Assembly: GCF_003369915.1 (NCBI RefSeq)
Contig: NC_046675.1
Location: forward strand, 6,572,001 to 6,636,000
Direction: 5' to 3'
Length of the DNA: 64,000 nucleotides
Source: Drosophila miranda
Taxonomy: Eukaryota; Arthropoda; Insecta; Diptera; Drosophilidae
In this document: positions 9,782 through 21,241 of the stretch, piece after piece
Position numbering within the stretch: position 1 is the first letter of the stretch
How the letters are laid out: every line of letters begins with the position of its first letter
Position numbers and translations under genes: made by a program
The notes under the pieces: model-generated
The model's database searches: none
Told to the model about the DNA's origin: nothing
Seen by the model: the letters and a program-made list of their open reading frames with translations, nothing else

Positions 9782-12082
9782 ATGAAAGCTTCAAGAGCTG
9801 CTCTGTGGGATGTGCTAATCCTACTGCTGCTTCTCGTCCACGTAGACGGGGTCCAGCGGCACAACGGCATGAACCGCATGCCTCTGCAGCAGCAGCAGCA
9901 GGGCCCCATGTACGGTGGAGGCCAGCTGCAGCAGATCCCTCCGCACCCCGACAGTCGCGAGGAGTTCAAAGTGCGCCAACTGATGGGCCTGGAGATGCAA
10001 AAGTACATGAATCTCAGTGCCGATCCGTGTGTGGATTTCTTCGAGTTTGCCTGCGGCCACTGGGGTGGCTACCACAAGCGCCAGCAGCGCCAGGGGGCAG
10101 CCGGGGCCGGTGCCCCACTCATCACCGCCCAGCAGGTGGTGGAGGCGAAGATTGTGGATCAGCTGCAGCAGCTCCTGACGGCCCCACTGTCGCCGCAGCA
10201 CCATCCGAACCAGTACAGTGGGGCGACGGCGGCCAATGTGCGGAAGGTGCGCTCCTTCTACGACTCCTGTGTGGCCGTGGAGGCGAATGGCGGCGAGCGA
10301 CGCCGCTTCCTCATGAAGATCCTCAAGGACAACGGCGGACTGCGGAACGTGGCCAACTCCAATTGGCAGCACAGCCGCCACTGGCTGCAGACGCTCGCCG
10401 AGCTGCGCCGCAACTACGGCCTGGACATACTCCTGGGCCTTGAGATCGATCTCAATCTGCAGCAGTTGGGCGGCAACAGCATCTACCTGGGGGAGCCCCG
10501 GCTGACCATCATACCGGAGGAGCACTGCAATGTGGTCGCCACCAGGGGGGCCCATGTGCGCGATCTGGTCTACGAGCAGATCCAGCAGCAGGTGGCCGAC
10601 AATCTGAGGGATTGGCTGGCCCTGGAGACGGGCGAGGCGGCCCGCATTGCCGGCGACATCATCCGCTTCGAGTTCGAGCTGTGCAAGCACATGCGGGGGC
10701 AGCAACTCCAGCAGCAGCCGGCGGCCCAGGAGGAAGATCTGCCGCCTGTGGCCTTGCCCTTTGGGGCACGCTCGCGCATCGGACAGGATCGGTTGCACCG
10801 GCAGAAGGCCACTGGCATTACGCTCACGGATCTCACCACCGAAATGGGCGGCTTCTTCGACTTCAAGCTGTACGTGGAGGTGATCCTCGAGAGCCTGTAC
10901 ACGAGCGTCGTCTATCTGCGGTCGCCGGACTACATCAAGCATCTGGTGCGCACGGCCAGGGCCAACAATCGGTACACGATCGCCGCCTACATCATGTACG
11001 TGGCCCTGAACGAGCTCAACCAGCCGCCGGAGGAGCATCCCTCCCGGAGGGCCCGCCAGTGCGTGCAGGTGATGCAGCGCCTGTTCCCCCAGGTCCTCGG
11101 CGAGATGTACCAGCGCCAGGTGCAGCGCGACGATGCCAAGGACGACCTGCAGCAGGTGTTCAGTGATCTGGTGAAGGCCTTCGAGCAGCAGCTGCGTGTC
11201 GACTGGCTGGACGACAACGATCGACGGGCGGCCAGGGCGCGTCTGGCCCAATATCACACGCTGCTGCCGGACTACCAGAATCTGGATCTCGCCGAGCTGC
11301 AGTTCCAAAAGTCCGACGACTACTGGCACAAGCTGGAGCTGGCCCTGCGCTTCAGGGCCCGCCAGCAGCTGAACGGCCTGCGTGGCAATGACTTTGGCCA
11401 GGAGCCCGAGGGCGGACTGGTGGATGGTTTCGAGGTGCGTGCCGCTCTCGTGGCCCGCCAGCAGGCGGTGCTCGTGGGTTGGGGTCTGCTGCAGGCGCCG
11501 TACTACAACTACCACTATCCGCGGGCCCTCAAGTATGCGCAGCTCGGCCAGCGGCTGGCCAGTGCCCTCGTCCAGGCCTTCGATGACGAGGGCTGGAATC
11601 GTCATCCGCAGGCCACATCCCCGTGGAACGAGCTGACAATGTCCGGCTATCGGAACGTCACCGAGTGCCAGCGGGCCCAGTACAGCAACTATCTGTACAA
11701 TCAGCCCGCGGAGTTCCGCAATGCCACGCGCCTCAGGGAGATCATGGCCGACAGCAGCGGCCTGAATGTGGCCTTCAATGCGTACCTGGCCTGGCTGGAG
11801 CAGCAGGACAACAAGCCACGTCCGCTGCTCTACAAGGAGACCCTCCCGGAGCTGAACTTCACCAACACGCAGCTGTTTTTCCTGTACTTTGCCCAGACCC
11901 GCTGCTGGGCGAGATCCAACCAGGAGGCCGTGCCCTTCCTCGAGTCCATGCCGCTGATGCAGCACACTGCCGAGCGCTGGGATGTCAATGGGCCGCTGAG
12001 CAATTCCGTGGAGTTTGGACGCGAGTTTGGGTGCGCCCTGGGCACCCAGATGAACAGCGGCGACAAGTGTTTGGTTTACTGA
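9782..12082 (+). CDS. Neprilysin-like protein 3, M13 family, inactive site
   Basis: Single exon, 766 aa, longer than its two upstream relatives because of a Gln-rich N-terminal insert and a loop near residues 310-340. The leader (LWDVLILLLLLVHVDG) is a signal peptide. The M13 N-terminal motif is CVDFFEFACGHW and the C-terminus is CALGTQMNSGDKCLVY. The HEITHGFDD position reads SALVQAFDD (about residue 597), so all three catalytic and first-site residues are gone. The ENIAD position reads EIMAD, so unlike the other two genes the third-ligand Glu is kept. It is predicted to be secreted and inactive. It is third in the tandem set and separated from the second by 1.4 kb containing a repeat block. 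Confidence 0.85.
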   Translation: MKASRAALWDVLILLLLLVHVDGVQRHNGMNRMPLQQQQQGPMYGGGQLQQIPPHPDSREEFKVRQLMGLEMQKYMNLSADPCVDFFEFACGHWGGYHKRQQRQGAAGAGAPLITAQQVVEAKIVDQLQQLLTAPLSPQHHPNQYSGATAANVRKVRSFYDSCVAVEANGGERRRFLMKILKDNGGLRNVANSNWQHSRHWLQTLAELRRNYGLDILLGLEIDLNLQQLGGNSIYLGEPRLTIIPEEHCNVVATRGAHVRDLVYEQIQQQVADNLRDWLALETGEAARIAGDIIRFEFELCKHMRGQQLQQQPAAQEEDLPPVALPFGARSRIGQDRLHRQKATGITLTDLTTEMGGFFDFKLYVEVILESLYTSVVYLRSPDYIKHLVRTARANNRYTIAAYIMYVALNELNQPPEEHPSRRARQCVQVMQRLFPQVLGEMYQRQVQRDDAKDDLQQVFSDLVKAFEQQLRVDWLDDNDRRAARARLAQYHTLLPDYQNLDLAELQFQKSDDYWHKLELALRFRARQQLNGLRGNDFGQEPEGGLVDGFEVRAALVARQQAVLVGWGLLQAPYYNYHYPRALKYAQLGQRLASALVQAFDDEGWNRHPQATSPWNELTMSGYRNVTECQRAQYSNYLYNQPAEFRNATRLREIMADSSGLNVAFNAYLAWLEQQDNKPRPLLYKETLPELNFTNTQLFFLYFAQTRCWARSNQEAVPFLESMPLMQHTAERWDVNGPLSNSVEFGREFGCALGTQMNSGDKCLVY

Positions 12083-12864
12083 GAGATGACGAGGCGTTAA
12101 AGTGGAGTCCGAGGTGCCTCGAAGGTTGCATTGCAGCACACAACAGATTTCTATAAATAATCCCCCAATCGTCAGTCAGGAACGTGCACGATGAGGGGTT
12201 TTCTCTGTATGGCTATCTGTGTCAATCGAAGCACTTGAGCGTGGAGACGACACCCGCCCGACCGCCAGACGAGACGTGGCCTGGACACAGCCACTCGAGC
12301 ACGCAGCATGCGGCATGTAAGCGATAGGCCCGTGGCTGAGTATCACTCGGTTCGACCCTGAACCATTCGATCGATCAATATGTGTGGGGGCGATGCATGC
12401 CTCATGCCGCACGCATTTCCGCTTAATTTAAGACGAGGCTTACCTGCAACGACACAGAGAAAATTTCATAATATATTAGTATAAATTTTGTATAAGAAAT
12501 ATATAAATATAGAATATAAACGACTAGAAGATACCCTTTTTACAGGGAGAAGAGTAACTAAAATATTCACGGTTTCTGTCACTGGAATGGTACATCCGAC
12601 GGTCACGTGTGACTGTCAATTTCTTATTCATTTGAAAAAAACCCAACCAATTGTTTCTTTCCTTCCAGAAACGTTCCACATCTACTGGTTGCATTTTTGT
12701 TCCCATAATATTTGAATATTTCCCATCTACACTAATTAATATTTTAATTTAAGCCCAAAAAATGTTTCTTGCTGCCTCTTAAACAAACGGTAAACATTAT
12801 TTAAACTTGCGCCTATTCAACTAGTGAAAACACTTTTTAGACTTTTACCACTAACAGTTTAGTA

Positions 12865-12927
12865 TATATAGTATATACTGTATGGTTTGTGATTATATAT
12901 ACAGTATATACTGTATGGTTAGTGCTT
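12865..12927. repeat. Duplicated palindromic AT element
   Basis: The motif AGTATATACTGTATGGTT occurs twice, 36 bases apart (about 12869 and 12905). Each copy contains the near-palindrome AGTATATACT. Confidence 0.6.
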
Positions 12928-13290
12928 TTACTATTAATCTATATTTTTCGGTATTTTATCGTAAAAATAAAGCCGAGTCGTTCGTGGCGAATGGTCACTA
13001 CTGGTGGCATTCGCAATGAAAATTGCCGTTTTTAAATGGAATTAATTTGCCGTAGAAGAACCAGGTGTGGACCCAGGTGTGGAGCCAGGTGTGTAAAAAT
13101 GATCCAATCTCGATTAATTTTAGTAAATTTATATCGAAAATATTATATATTTATAAGAAACCAAAAGGAGACATATTTATAAATTAATCTCTTTTTTTTA
13201 TTTTTGATACATAACTGCACATAATGTACATCGGATAATGACACTAAGAAATCTAAATAAATAATAATAATACTGTATATAATCAAACAT

Positions 13291-13537
13291 ATGAAAATTT
13301 ACAAATTCAATTTAAAAAAAAATAAACTGAAATTTTTTTTGGAAAATATACAAAAAAAAAATTATTTTTTATTCTTTTTTTTTTATCAATAAATTTTATT
13401 ATAATTAAGATTTATGAAAATTCAAAAATTCAGTTAAAAAAATACACTGAAATTATTTTTGGAAAATATATTAAAAAAATATAGTTTCTTTTATTATTAT
13501 TTTTTTTTTATTTGATTGTATTATAGTGAAGATTTTA
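13291..13537. repeat. Two ~123-bp AT-rich tandem units
   Basis: Unit 1 starts at 13291 and unit 2 at 13414. Both run ATGAAAA, a TTCA(A/G)TT-A-run, an ACTGAAA-T-run-GGAAAATATA segment, a long T-run and AAGATTT. This looks like a local tandem duplication that has since diverged. Confidence 0.6.
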
Positions 13538-16500
13538 TTTTATATTTTTGATTATACAAAAAATAATATCACTGATACAAATTATGTTTTTCAATGACTG
13601 TATATCTTTCAGAAAAAAAAGACAAAATAATTCTCCTACAGCCCCTGAAATCCAGGAGTTCCTACAGAAAAACCCAACGAATTTATAGAGGGTATTCCAT
13701 TATCACGTTACATACACTTCCACTCACGGGGCATACCCAATTCGTTACAAATTTCCTATTCAAAGGGTATACAAAATAATGTGCGCAAAATGTGAGAGAC
13801 CGAGTCTCACAGTCAAGCCCCTCCTCCTCCGGCATTGATTGCAAATGGAACGGAAGTGCCAGACCCCCCATCCCCCCCGCACACACACCACCCAGGGCCA
13901 CTGTAAAATTATTGTTTTAAACGCCGGCTTGATCATCAATTACAGTGGGGCCTCTGTATAAAGACAACGGATAATCACTTGGGATGAAAACCAGCTCGTT
14001 AATGAAGGTGTTTTTCAGGGGGAAGGGAAGGTGGTTTTATAATCACTTAAGAGAGACACCATCAAAAAGAGAAATATTTTGCATAAATTATGAGCAAGCC
14101 AGAGAAGCCGCCTGTGGTCCATCATTTGGAGACGGCTCCCACACAAACACACAATAAATGCTGGAGGAGGTGCTTGGGGCACTAAAATGATGCGGAATTC
14201 CAGGCAAACTCTTTCCCTCTCTTTCTGTCTCCTCTTTGGACCTTTTAACTATCACGCTTCCCCCATAATTACCAGACTCCCCCCTACCCCTCACAGACAC
14301 CGACTGTGACTGCAACACCAACAACAGGGCCATCAAATCGATGCCGTGGCAAAGTCGTTGGACTTTTGTAGAGGAAACTAATCAGCAAAAGAGAGTAAGA
14401 GAGAAACGGAAGCTACAAAGAAGAAAGTCAATAACCATTCATTAAAAGATAATCCACAAAACGCTTAAGCGACAGGCAGTGGAAAAGCAGAAGACACCCA
14501 CGCGACTCCACCTCTTGTAAGCGGATTCCCGTAAGTCCTGAAAAGAGGCTTAAAGAAGGTATCTATATATCCCATGTATCTATATTTCTAGAAACAAGAC
14601 AGCCAGAAATAAACTCCACTGCACGAAACGAATTGATTAATCAACTTAACAAAGTCCCCAATAAATCAGACTGTAGCCGAGGGCATAAGAAGACAGATCT
14701 GGATCCCCAGACCCCGAAGACCCTACAGGCAAATGACCCAGTTTTCTATCTATCTATTTGTCTGTTTGTCTGCCTGTCTTTGAAGAGATACAGATAGAGA
14801 ACTGAGGCTACCCCTTGGGGTATACATTTGTAACCCAAATTCAAAAATGTCTTTACAAAGTGCTTCTACACACATGTCGAGCAGCATTCCCAAACAAAAT
14901 TGATCTTAGAGATGGTCCATTCTCTCTCTCTCCATCGATGAATGGCTAGCAGGTGTGTTGCATGCAACTAATGAGGAAATTCCTCTGTGAGGGGGGGATG
15001 GCTCATATATCATATCAAATCTCTGGGCAAACAAAAACACACTTTTGTAACTCAAAACTGTTTACACTCCCCACAACAGAACCCAAGAAAAGCTTCAGTT
15101 AAAGTACACTCGACACATATTGCCTCTGACTCTGCCCCTGCCTCTGCCTCAGAGACTCTCTGTTGTGTGGGCGCTGCCTCTCGGGTACTGTCATATATGG
15201 CCTCCATTTATCCGCCGGTTTATAAATACTTTACATACGGCTTTGGCAAGCCATAAAGTAATGAAATATTTTTTTGATTTTTTTCTCATTCAATTGAATT
15301 TCTGTGGGCTCTGACTCAAAGGTGCGCCCCATATATGTAGGGGCTATACATTTATTGAATGGATCTGAAAAGAGCAATAAAATTAATTTTTTGGAGAGGG
15401 GATAGTTCTTCCAGACTAAAACTGCAATAAATATATAGGGGGGGGGCGAATTTTCGCTATAGTTTTTGGGGTTGCAGCAAGTGCCACCCTCTACTTCTTC
15501 CGACAGCTGGCAGAATAGTATCTAGAAATCCGGCATAGAGGGGGGGATACGTGTCAAGGAAACAGCTGAGAGACGGAAAGAGAGAAACGGTTCTTGCTCT
15601 CACAGAAATCGATTTTTCCCCCCTAAAACCAATAAGAAACCAATCTGGTGGATACATTTAAGTGGCTGAAAATACACCTTACCTGAATAAATGATATACA
15701 ATATGTATTACGGGTATATCTCCAAAATTAATCCGTAACCAAAGAATCAAGAACTTTTTATGGGCTTTGTTGATAATTCTTTATGCTTGGAAGAACAGAA
15801 CAGATAAAATGTAAAGCACTTGTTGTAAACCACATGGATTTTTCACATAAAAATCATTTCGAAATGCACTTCTTACGCACCAAATGGAAACGCAATACAC
15901 ACCATCGACAGAGAGAGAGAGAGGGAGAGGGAGAGAGAGAGAGTCCCGTTGGGGTTCGGGGTTGGGCGGTTGGAAGGGTGAATGGCTGGACGATTGGGTG
16001 TGGTGAATTTTCTTGAAAAGCGCGGCCTGCTTCTATCGATTTGGCAATTAGATGCGTGAAAAGTGCACAACACAAACACAACCACAAATTGTAAATTAAA
16101 TCATAAACCACAAACGATTTACGCACTTGATACACCGAAGAATTCTGGTAGATATATTTCCAGTACGGATGTACACACACGATAAGGCCAGGCACGACCA
16201 CACGAGCGAGCCAGCGAGCAACGAGAAACCACGTCCGACCGTCTATGTGTGGCGCTGCTGTGTAACTCTTGTGTGGGGCGCCGCTCTTGGGCCACTCACT
16301 CACTCCGCCTGCTATGCTGGCGCTGCCAGAGCATTGGCAGAGGCAGCGGCAGAGGCAGAGGCAGAGACTGCGCAGCCAGTGGGAGAACCGTCTTCCAGGC
16401 GCATGGATTGACCAACATAAATCACACAAAAAAATACAAAAACAAGTCTTTGGACAAAGGGAATACCCTAACATTTGAAAAGTAGGGAATCGCTTTAATT

Positions 16501-19500
16501 CAGGGGTAGCACAAGGCATATCAATTATCTAAAATATTTACATTATATTTTTATTCAAGCTGAATTTTTCTTACTCAAATACGCATACCCTCGAAAAGAG
16601 TTACTTCCTTCCTCCGTCGCATAGTGCACGCTTAAGACCTTACCACCCATTGAGTGTAGAGTAGAGTGAGAGAGCGGGAGAGCGGTAGATCAGGAGAGCG
16701 CGAGTCTGCGTTTGCAAAGAGAGTGCAAATGCAGCGCCGATGGCAACGACGAACGGCATGACACACACAGCCCTAGTTATGGCTGCGTCTGTGTGTTTGT
16801 GTGTGTGCGTGCTGCTGATAAGCGAATCGTGGGCTCTCCGATCAATTACCAGAAAACACAAGGAAACACACACACAACACAAAAAGAAAATAAAAACCGA
16901 TCGGTCACGCATGCGCCCTCCGCCCCGCCCGCCCTCGGCCTGTAGGAAACTGGTTTCGGGGGGATTTGACATTTTAAAGAAGCTGCTTCCCCTCCCCCTC
17001 CTCCGCCGACGCCGCGGCACAACGCATTCTATGCAGATTAGTTATTTTGTAATCAAATCGACCGCAAGCTAAATGGCATGCAATTTTCCAATGACAGGCC
17101 GCTAGAACCCGTTGTTCCGAGGTTAATGACACGATCTTAATGGCCAGCCATTACGTATGCATTTCCAGTTCAAACCGATCTATTACCCAAGCTAGTAAGA
17201 GATAATGATATGGGGATCATGTACGTTTAGATAAGGCAACTGCTGCTGAGTGCAATGAGTGTTTTTTTGGATGCAATGCGCAACTAAATGGATTTTCATG
17301 GCAGGGCATTTATTATCACTCGAAAGAAAGTGTGGACAATCCGTACTAACAAGCCCCAAGAAGTGAAAACTTTTTCTGGGAAATAACAAATTTCTCAGCT
17401 CTCCAAAACGGTAGCGGTTCAACCCTAGCGTTTAGAGAACTCACCACAGCAGTGGCTTTCCAGGGCGCAGGCGCTCTATGCGCTCCAGGAAGTCCCCGTG
17501 AGGGAGAGAGAGAGCGAGCCAGAGTTGAATGAAAAATATGTGTTACAGGCCGAAGGTAAAAGTTAACCAAGAATCTACATAAACGCAGAGTTTGCAGAGT
17601 TTTGATGAATCATTTGGTTAGGTTAGGCCTGCCTGCCATTAGGGGGTGGTGGCGGCTGGGGGTTGAGTCACTGCCCAACGAAATACATAATTGATTCGGG
17701 ACCAGACTGCGTGACTGCGACTCCATATGGCAGTAAACAGTAGAACTTTCATTGGCTCGAGGGGGGAGGAACAGTCGAAATATAACCAATCAACCTATAA
17801 GAAGAATTAATGACCAAATTTGTTGTTGGCCAACTTCCGGCATTACACGAAAGAAGAAACCCGAAAGAAGAACCCCATTCAAGGTAATCAAATGCAGGCG
17901 TACTTCTTTCGTGCCATTGAAATGCAAATTACTACGGAGGGAAGGGGGGGCAGCACGCCCTGATAGATAGGGGGCCCCCGAGCAATCCCATCGATACGTT
18001 TGAACGGGCAGCGATGGCACCCAAAGATTTACAAACGTGTGATTTCATCGAAAGCTTAATAATGATGCGATTTCCATAAACAAAGCGACAAAGCTTTTTT
18101 TTTTGTCAGTGCCAAGCTCGAATTATCGCGTTTGTTTTTTTTGTATTTCGATATGGGGTCTGGTCTGAAACGAGTTTGAGGAAAAGACAAAACAACACAC
18201 AGAGAGAGCGAGAGATTTCTTAGTCACTCGAAAAAACAGACCCGACCATATGCCAGAGCTAGAGGATAGAACTCCAAAAGCGCACCTCGCGCCGAGGCAT
18301 TGGCGATGCGATAATTATCAAGTTAATTACTCGACGCTAATTAGTCGGCAGCGCGTGAGAGGCTGGCAGAGGTGGCCCACGGTGACCCTAGGTCGCGGCT
18401 GAAATTAAAACCATTTGCTTGCTGCTGCTGAAAACGAAAGGTAAAATCCAAAAGATAACAGACCCGTGAGGAATGAATGATAAAGACAAATGGCATGCCG
18501 AAGCGCATGGGGGCATGGGAAAGACAATATCCAATTGGTACGGAAACTGGAGCTCGAAAGCAAGCCGAAGAGGAGAGCAAAAGCAGCAGCAGCAGCAATG
18601 GCAACAGCAAATCAACTTAATGACGACAGGCTGGCAACTTTTCAAACGGTTTTATCTGGTGAGATCGTGAGATGGAAGTGGAGCCGCCGTACCCTGCTCT
18701 GAAAGTGGAAATGAATTTAAGTTTGGTTTTATAATCAAACCCAATAAAACCAAATAACAATGGCGGTGGAGGGGGGGGCCAGCCACACTTGCATGTAGGA
18801 AAAAAATCGATGAGTGCTCAATTAACTGTTATTTGCACACACACAAACGCACCTACGTGTAGCACGCCCACACAAACATACTCTTGCAAAAACACCCATC
18901 CATGCCTAAATGCAGATGAAGTTACCTTTTTCTTTTGAATATTTTTGTTGTTTTTGTTTTATTGGGCAATCTGATCCTCAACAAACATTGGTGGTGGTGG
19001 TGGTGTTGCAGCTGGTTCCGCCTGCGCCTCCAAGTGGATTGGCAAATACTGCCACTCCCACACTCCAATTGGCACTTGCAGTTTTTTTTTAGGGCGCGTT
19101 AGGGCTCACACACACACACACACCTTTTTCGTTGCCAAAATTACTGTCCCCCGTTTCGCGAGTGTGTGGACCACCACTGTTTAATAATTTACTTTTTGCA
19201 TTTATTAACAGTTATGTCAAGCTTTTTTTTGTTGTTGGCAGCGCGGCGTCTTGGATGCGTCGTCACTGCTGATTTTTGTTGTTGCAAAATTTTCGTGTAA
19301 ATTATGTACAATGGGGGTGGATTGTTGCAAGGTGGTCGAATTCACTCGCGTTGGTTGGGTTTTACGTGGTTTCGAATGCACTATGTGCCGCACGCATAAT
19401 TTGCCCAATGGCAAATCGTCGATTTCGTTAGTAATTTGGCTAATTAATTCTCTTAACACGGAGAAAACTTTCGGTAGATTTTTTTGTTAATATTAGGGAT

Positions 19501-19510
19501 CAGTGTGACC
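19501..19510 (-). promoter_or_regulatory. M1BP (Motif 1)-type promoter element
   Basis: CAGTGTGACC is the reverse complement of the GGTCACACT core of Drosophila Motif 1, typical of housekeeping promoters. It is followed by several AAATACC/AAATATACCG repeats (19555-19612) that resemble reversed Ohler motif 6. The orientation suggests a promoter firing to the minus strand here, divergent from rumi, or an upstream element of rumi. Confidence 0.4.
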
Positions 19511-19845
19511 GCGGATTTATCGTTAAGATATACCGTCCGACCCTCAGAAATATAAAAATACCATTTTTTAAAAAAAATACCATCTTATTTAAAAATATAC
19601 CGTAAATATACTGACGAACTCAAGTTCTATTATACATATTCCTCGATTTTGAGGAATACTAGCTATCTAGACATAATTATTAACGAAAAATATTAACTGC
19701 AATTGGTGCTAGGTGGAATGGTCTAACAAAAAACTGGTGAATATTTGGTTTGTATGGTATGGCATTGTGAAAGCAGTGTTGCATTTCTGAACAAATCGAT
19801 AAGCGCCGCCGCAATATAAACAAAAGAAATTGTTGTTTATAAGAA

Positions 19846-21139
19846 ATGCTCATAAATGCTGTATTAATTATATTGTTAGTGGGCTTGAACGGAAAAGCCA
19901 GTGGGCAAAATCAAGGACTATGCAGCCCAGATGAAAATGCATCCTGCGCCGACAGCAGTGATACTCAGGATGAATGTAAGCCACTTGTTGCCGGCTCATT
20001 TAAACATTTAAATATATGTATGTATTTCCATACTTTTAGTTAGCTTCAACATTCTACGAAAGATAAAGAAGGCCCTGGCCAGCTATCAGCCGTGCAGCAG
20101 CGATGACAATGATGCCAACTGCTCTTGCCACGCGGCGGTTATCAAGAGCGACCTGGCTCCCTACGAGGCAACAGGTGTCAGCCGCCAGATGATCGAGAGC
20201 TCCGCCCGGTACGGCACACGATACAAAATATACGAGAAGCGGCTGTACCGCGATGAGAACTGCATGTTCCCAGCTCGTTGCCAAGGCATTGAACACTTTT
20301 TGTTGCCGCTGGTGGCCACGCTGCCCGACATGGATCTGGTGATCAATACGCGCGACTATCCCCAGATAAATATGGCCTGGGGCAATGGCGCACAGGGACC
20401 AATTCTCTCCTTCTCCAAGACGAAGGACCATCGTGACATCATGTATCCCGCGTGGACCTTTTGGGCAGGCGGCCCGGCCACCAAACTCCATCCCCGCGGC
20501 ATTGGGCGGTGGGATCTGATGCGGGAAAAGCTGGAGAAACGGGCGGCAGCCATACCCTGGTCGCAGAAGCGCGAGCTTGGCTTTTTTCGCGGTTCCCGCA
20601 CTTCAGACGAGCGTGACTCGTTGATCCTGCTGTCGCGACGGAATCCCGAGCTGGTGGAAGCGCAGTACACAAAGAATCAGGGCTGGAAATCGCCCAAGGA
20701 CACGCTGGATGCCCCGCCTGCCGACGAAGTGTCCTTCGAGGATCACTGCAAGTACAAGTATCTCTTCAATTTCCGTGGCGTGGCGGCCAGCTTTCGGCTG
20801 AAACACTTGTTCCTTTGCCAGTCGCTGGTCTTCCACGTGGGCGACGAATGGCAGGAGTTCTTCTATGACCAGCTCAAGCCCTGGGTGCACTATGTGCCCC
20901 TCAAGAATTACCCCAGCCAGCAGGAGTACGAGGAACTGCTCACGTTCTTCAGGAAAAACGATGCACTGGCCCAGGAGATAGCACAACGTGGCCGCGACTT
21001 TATCTGGCAGCATCTGCGCATGAAGGACATCAAGTGCTACTGGCGAAGGCTGCTCAAGAGCTACGTGAAGCTTCTCACCTACGAAGTGCGGCCAGAGGAT
21101 CAGCTTATACACATTCAACCAGCCAAGGACGAGCTGTAG
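19846..21139 (+). CDS. rumi: Rumi, protein O-glucosyltransferase (ER, Notch pathway)
   Basis: Two exons, 19846-19975 and 20040-21139, joined across a 64-bp GTAAGC...TTTAG intron in phase 1, giving 409 aa. There is an N-terminal signal peptide ([15 protein letters not shown]) and a CAP10/POGLUT catalytic domain over nearly the whole protein. The C-terminus is KDEL, the ER-retention signal. I recognise long blocks of the Drosophila Rumi sequence, such as [16 protein letters not shown] and [20 protein letters not shown]. Rumi adds O-glucose to Ser in EGF repeats of Notch in the endoplasmic reticulum. An ATCGATA element lies about 45 bases upstream of the ATG. A paralogue follows directly. The length agrees with the known protein (about 411 aa). 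Confidence 0.95.
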
Positions 21140-21241
21140 TTTTGTAATCAAATGAGATTCTTAGGGCTTAGGGCTCTACATGTCGAATATATTTATGTTT
21201 TAAGAAATTCTCTTTCGAAAAGTCATTTCAAAATTGTGTAA

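Larger units (their letters stand above)
12083..19845. other. 7.7-kb non-coding stretch
   Basis: I see no protein gene. The left third (12.4-13.6 kb) is very AT-rich with tandem duplications. From 14 to 19.4 kb the DNA is moderately GC-rich with scattered microsatellites: GA at about 15909-15944, CA/TG at about 16770-16810, CA at about 19108-19123. The ORFs are low-complexity, for example an Arg-rich minus-strand one at 16640-17020. The region could hold untranslated 5' exons, a non-coding RNA or enhancers, but none can be defined from sequence alone. Confidence 0.4.

Noticed and set aside
9821-12139. 772-codon minus-strand ORF opposite the third neprilysin-like gene
   Set aside because: An antisense shadow caused by strong C/G third positions; Leu/His/Gln-rich with no domain, and similar shadows lie opposite the other two (4680-5591, 7093-8352).
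16640-17020. Arg-rich minus-strand ORF
   Set aside because: Low-complexity, CA-repeat derived; no conserved feature.
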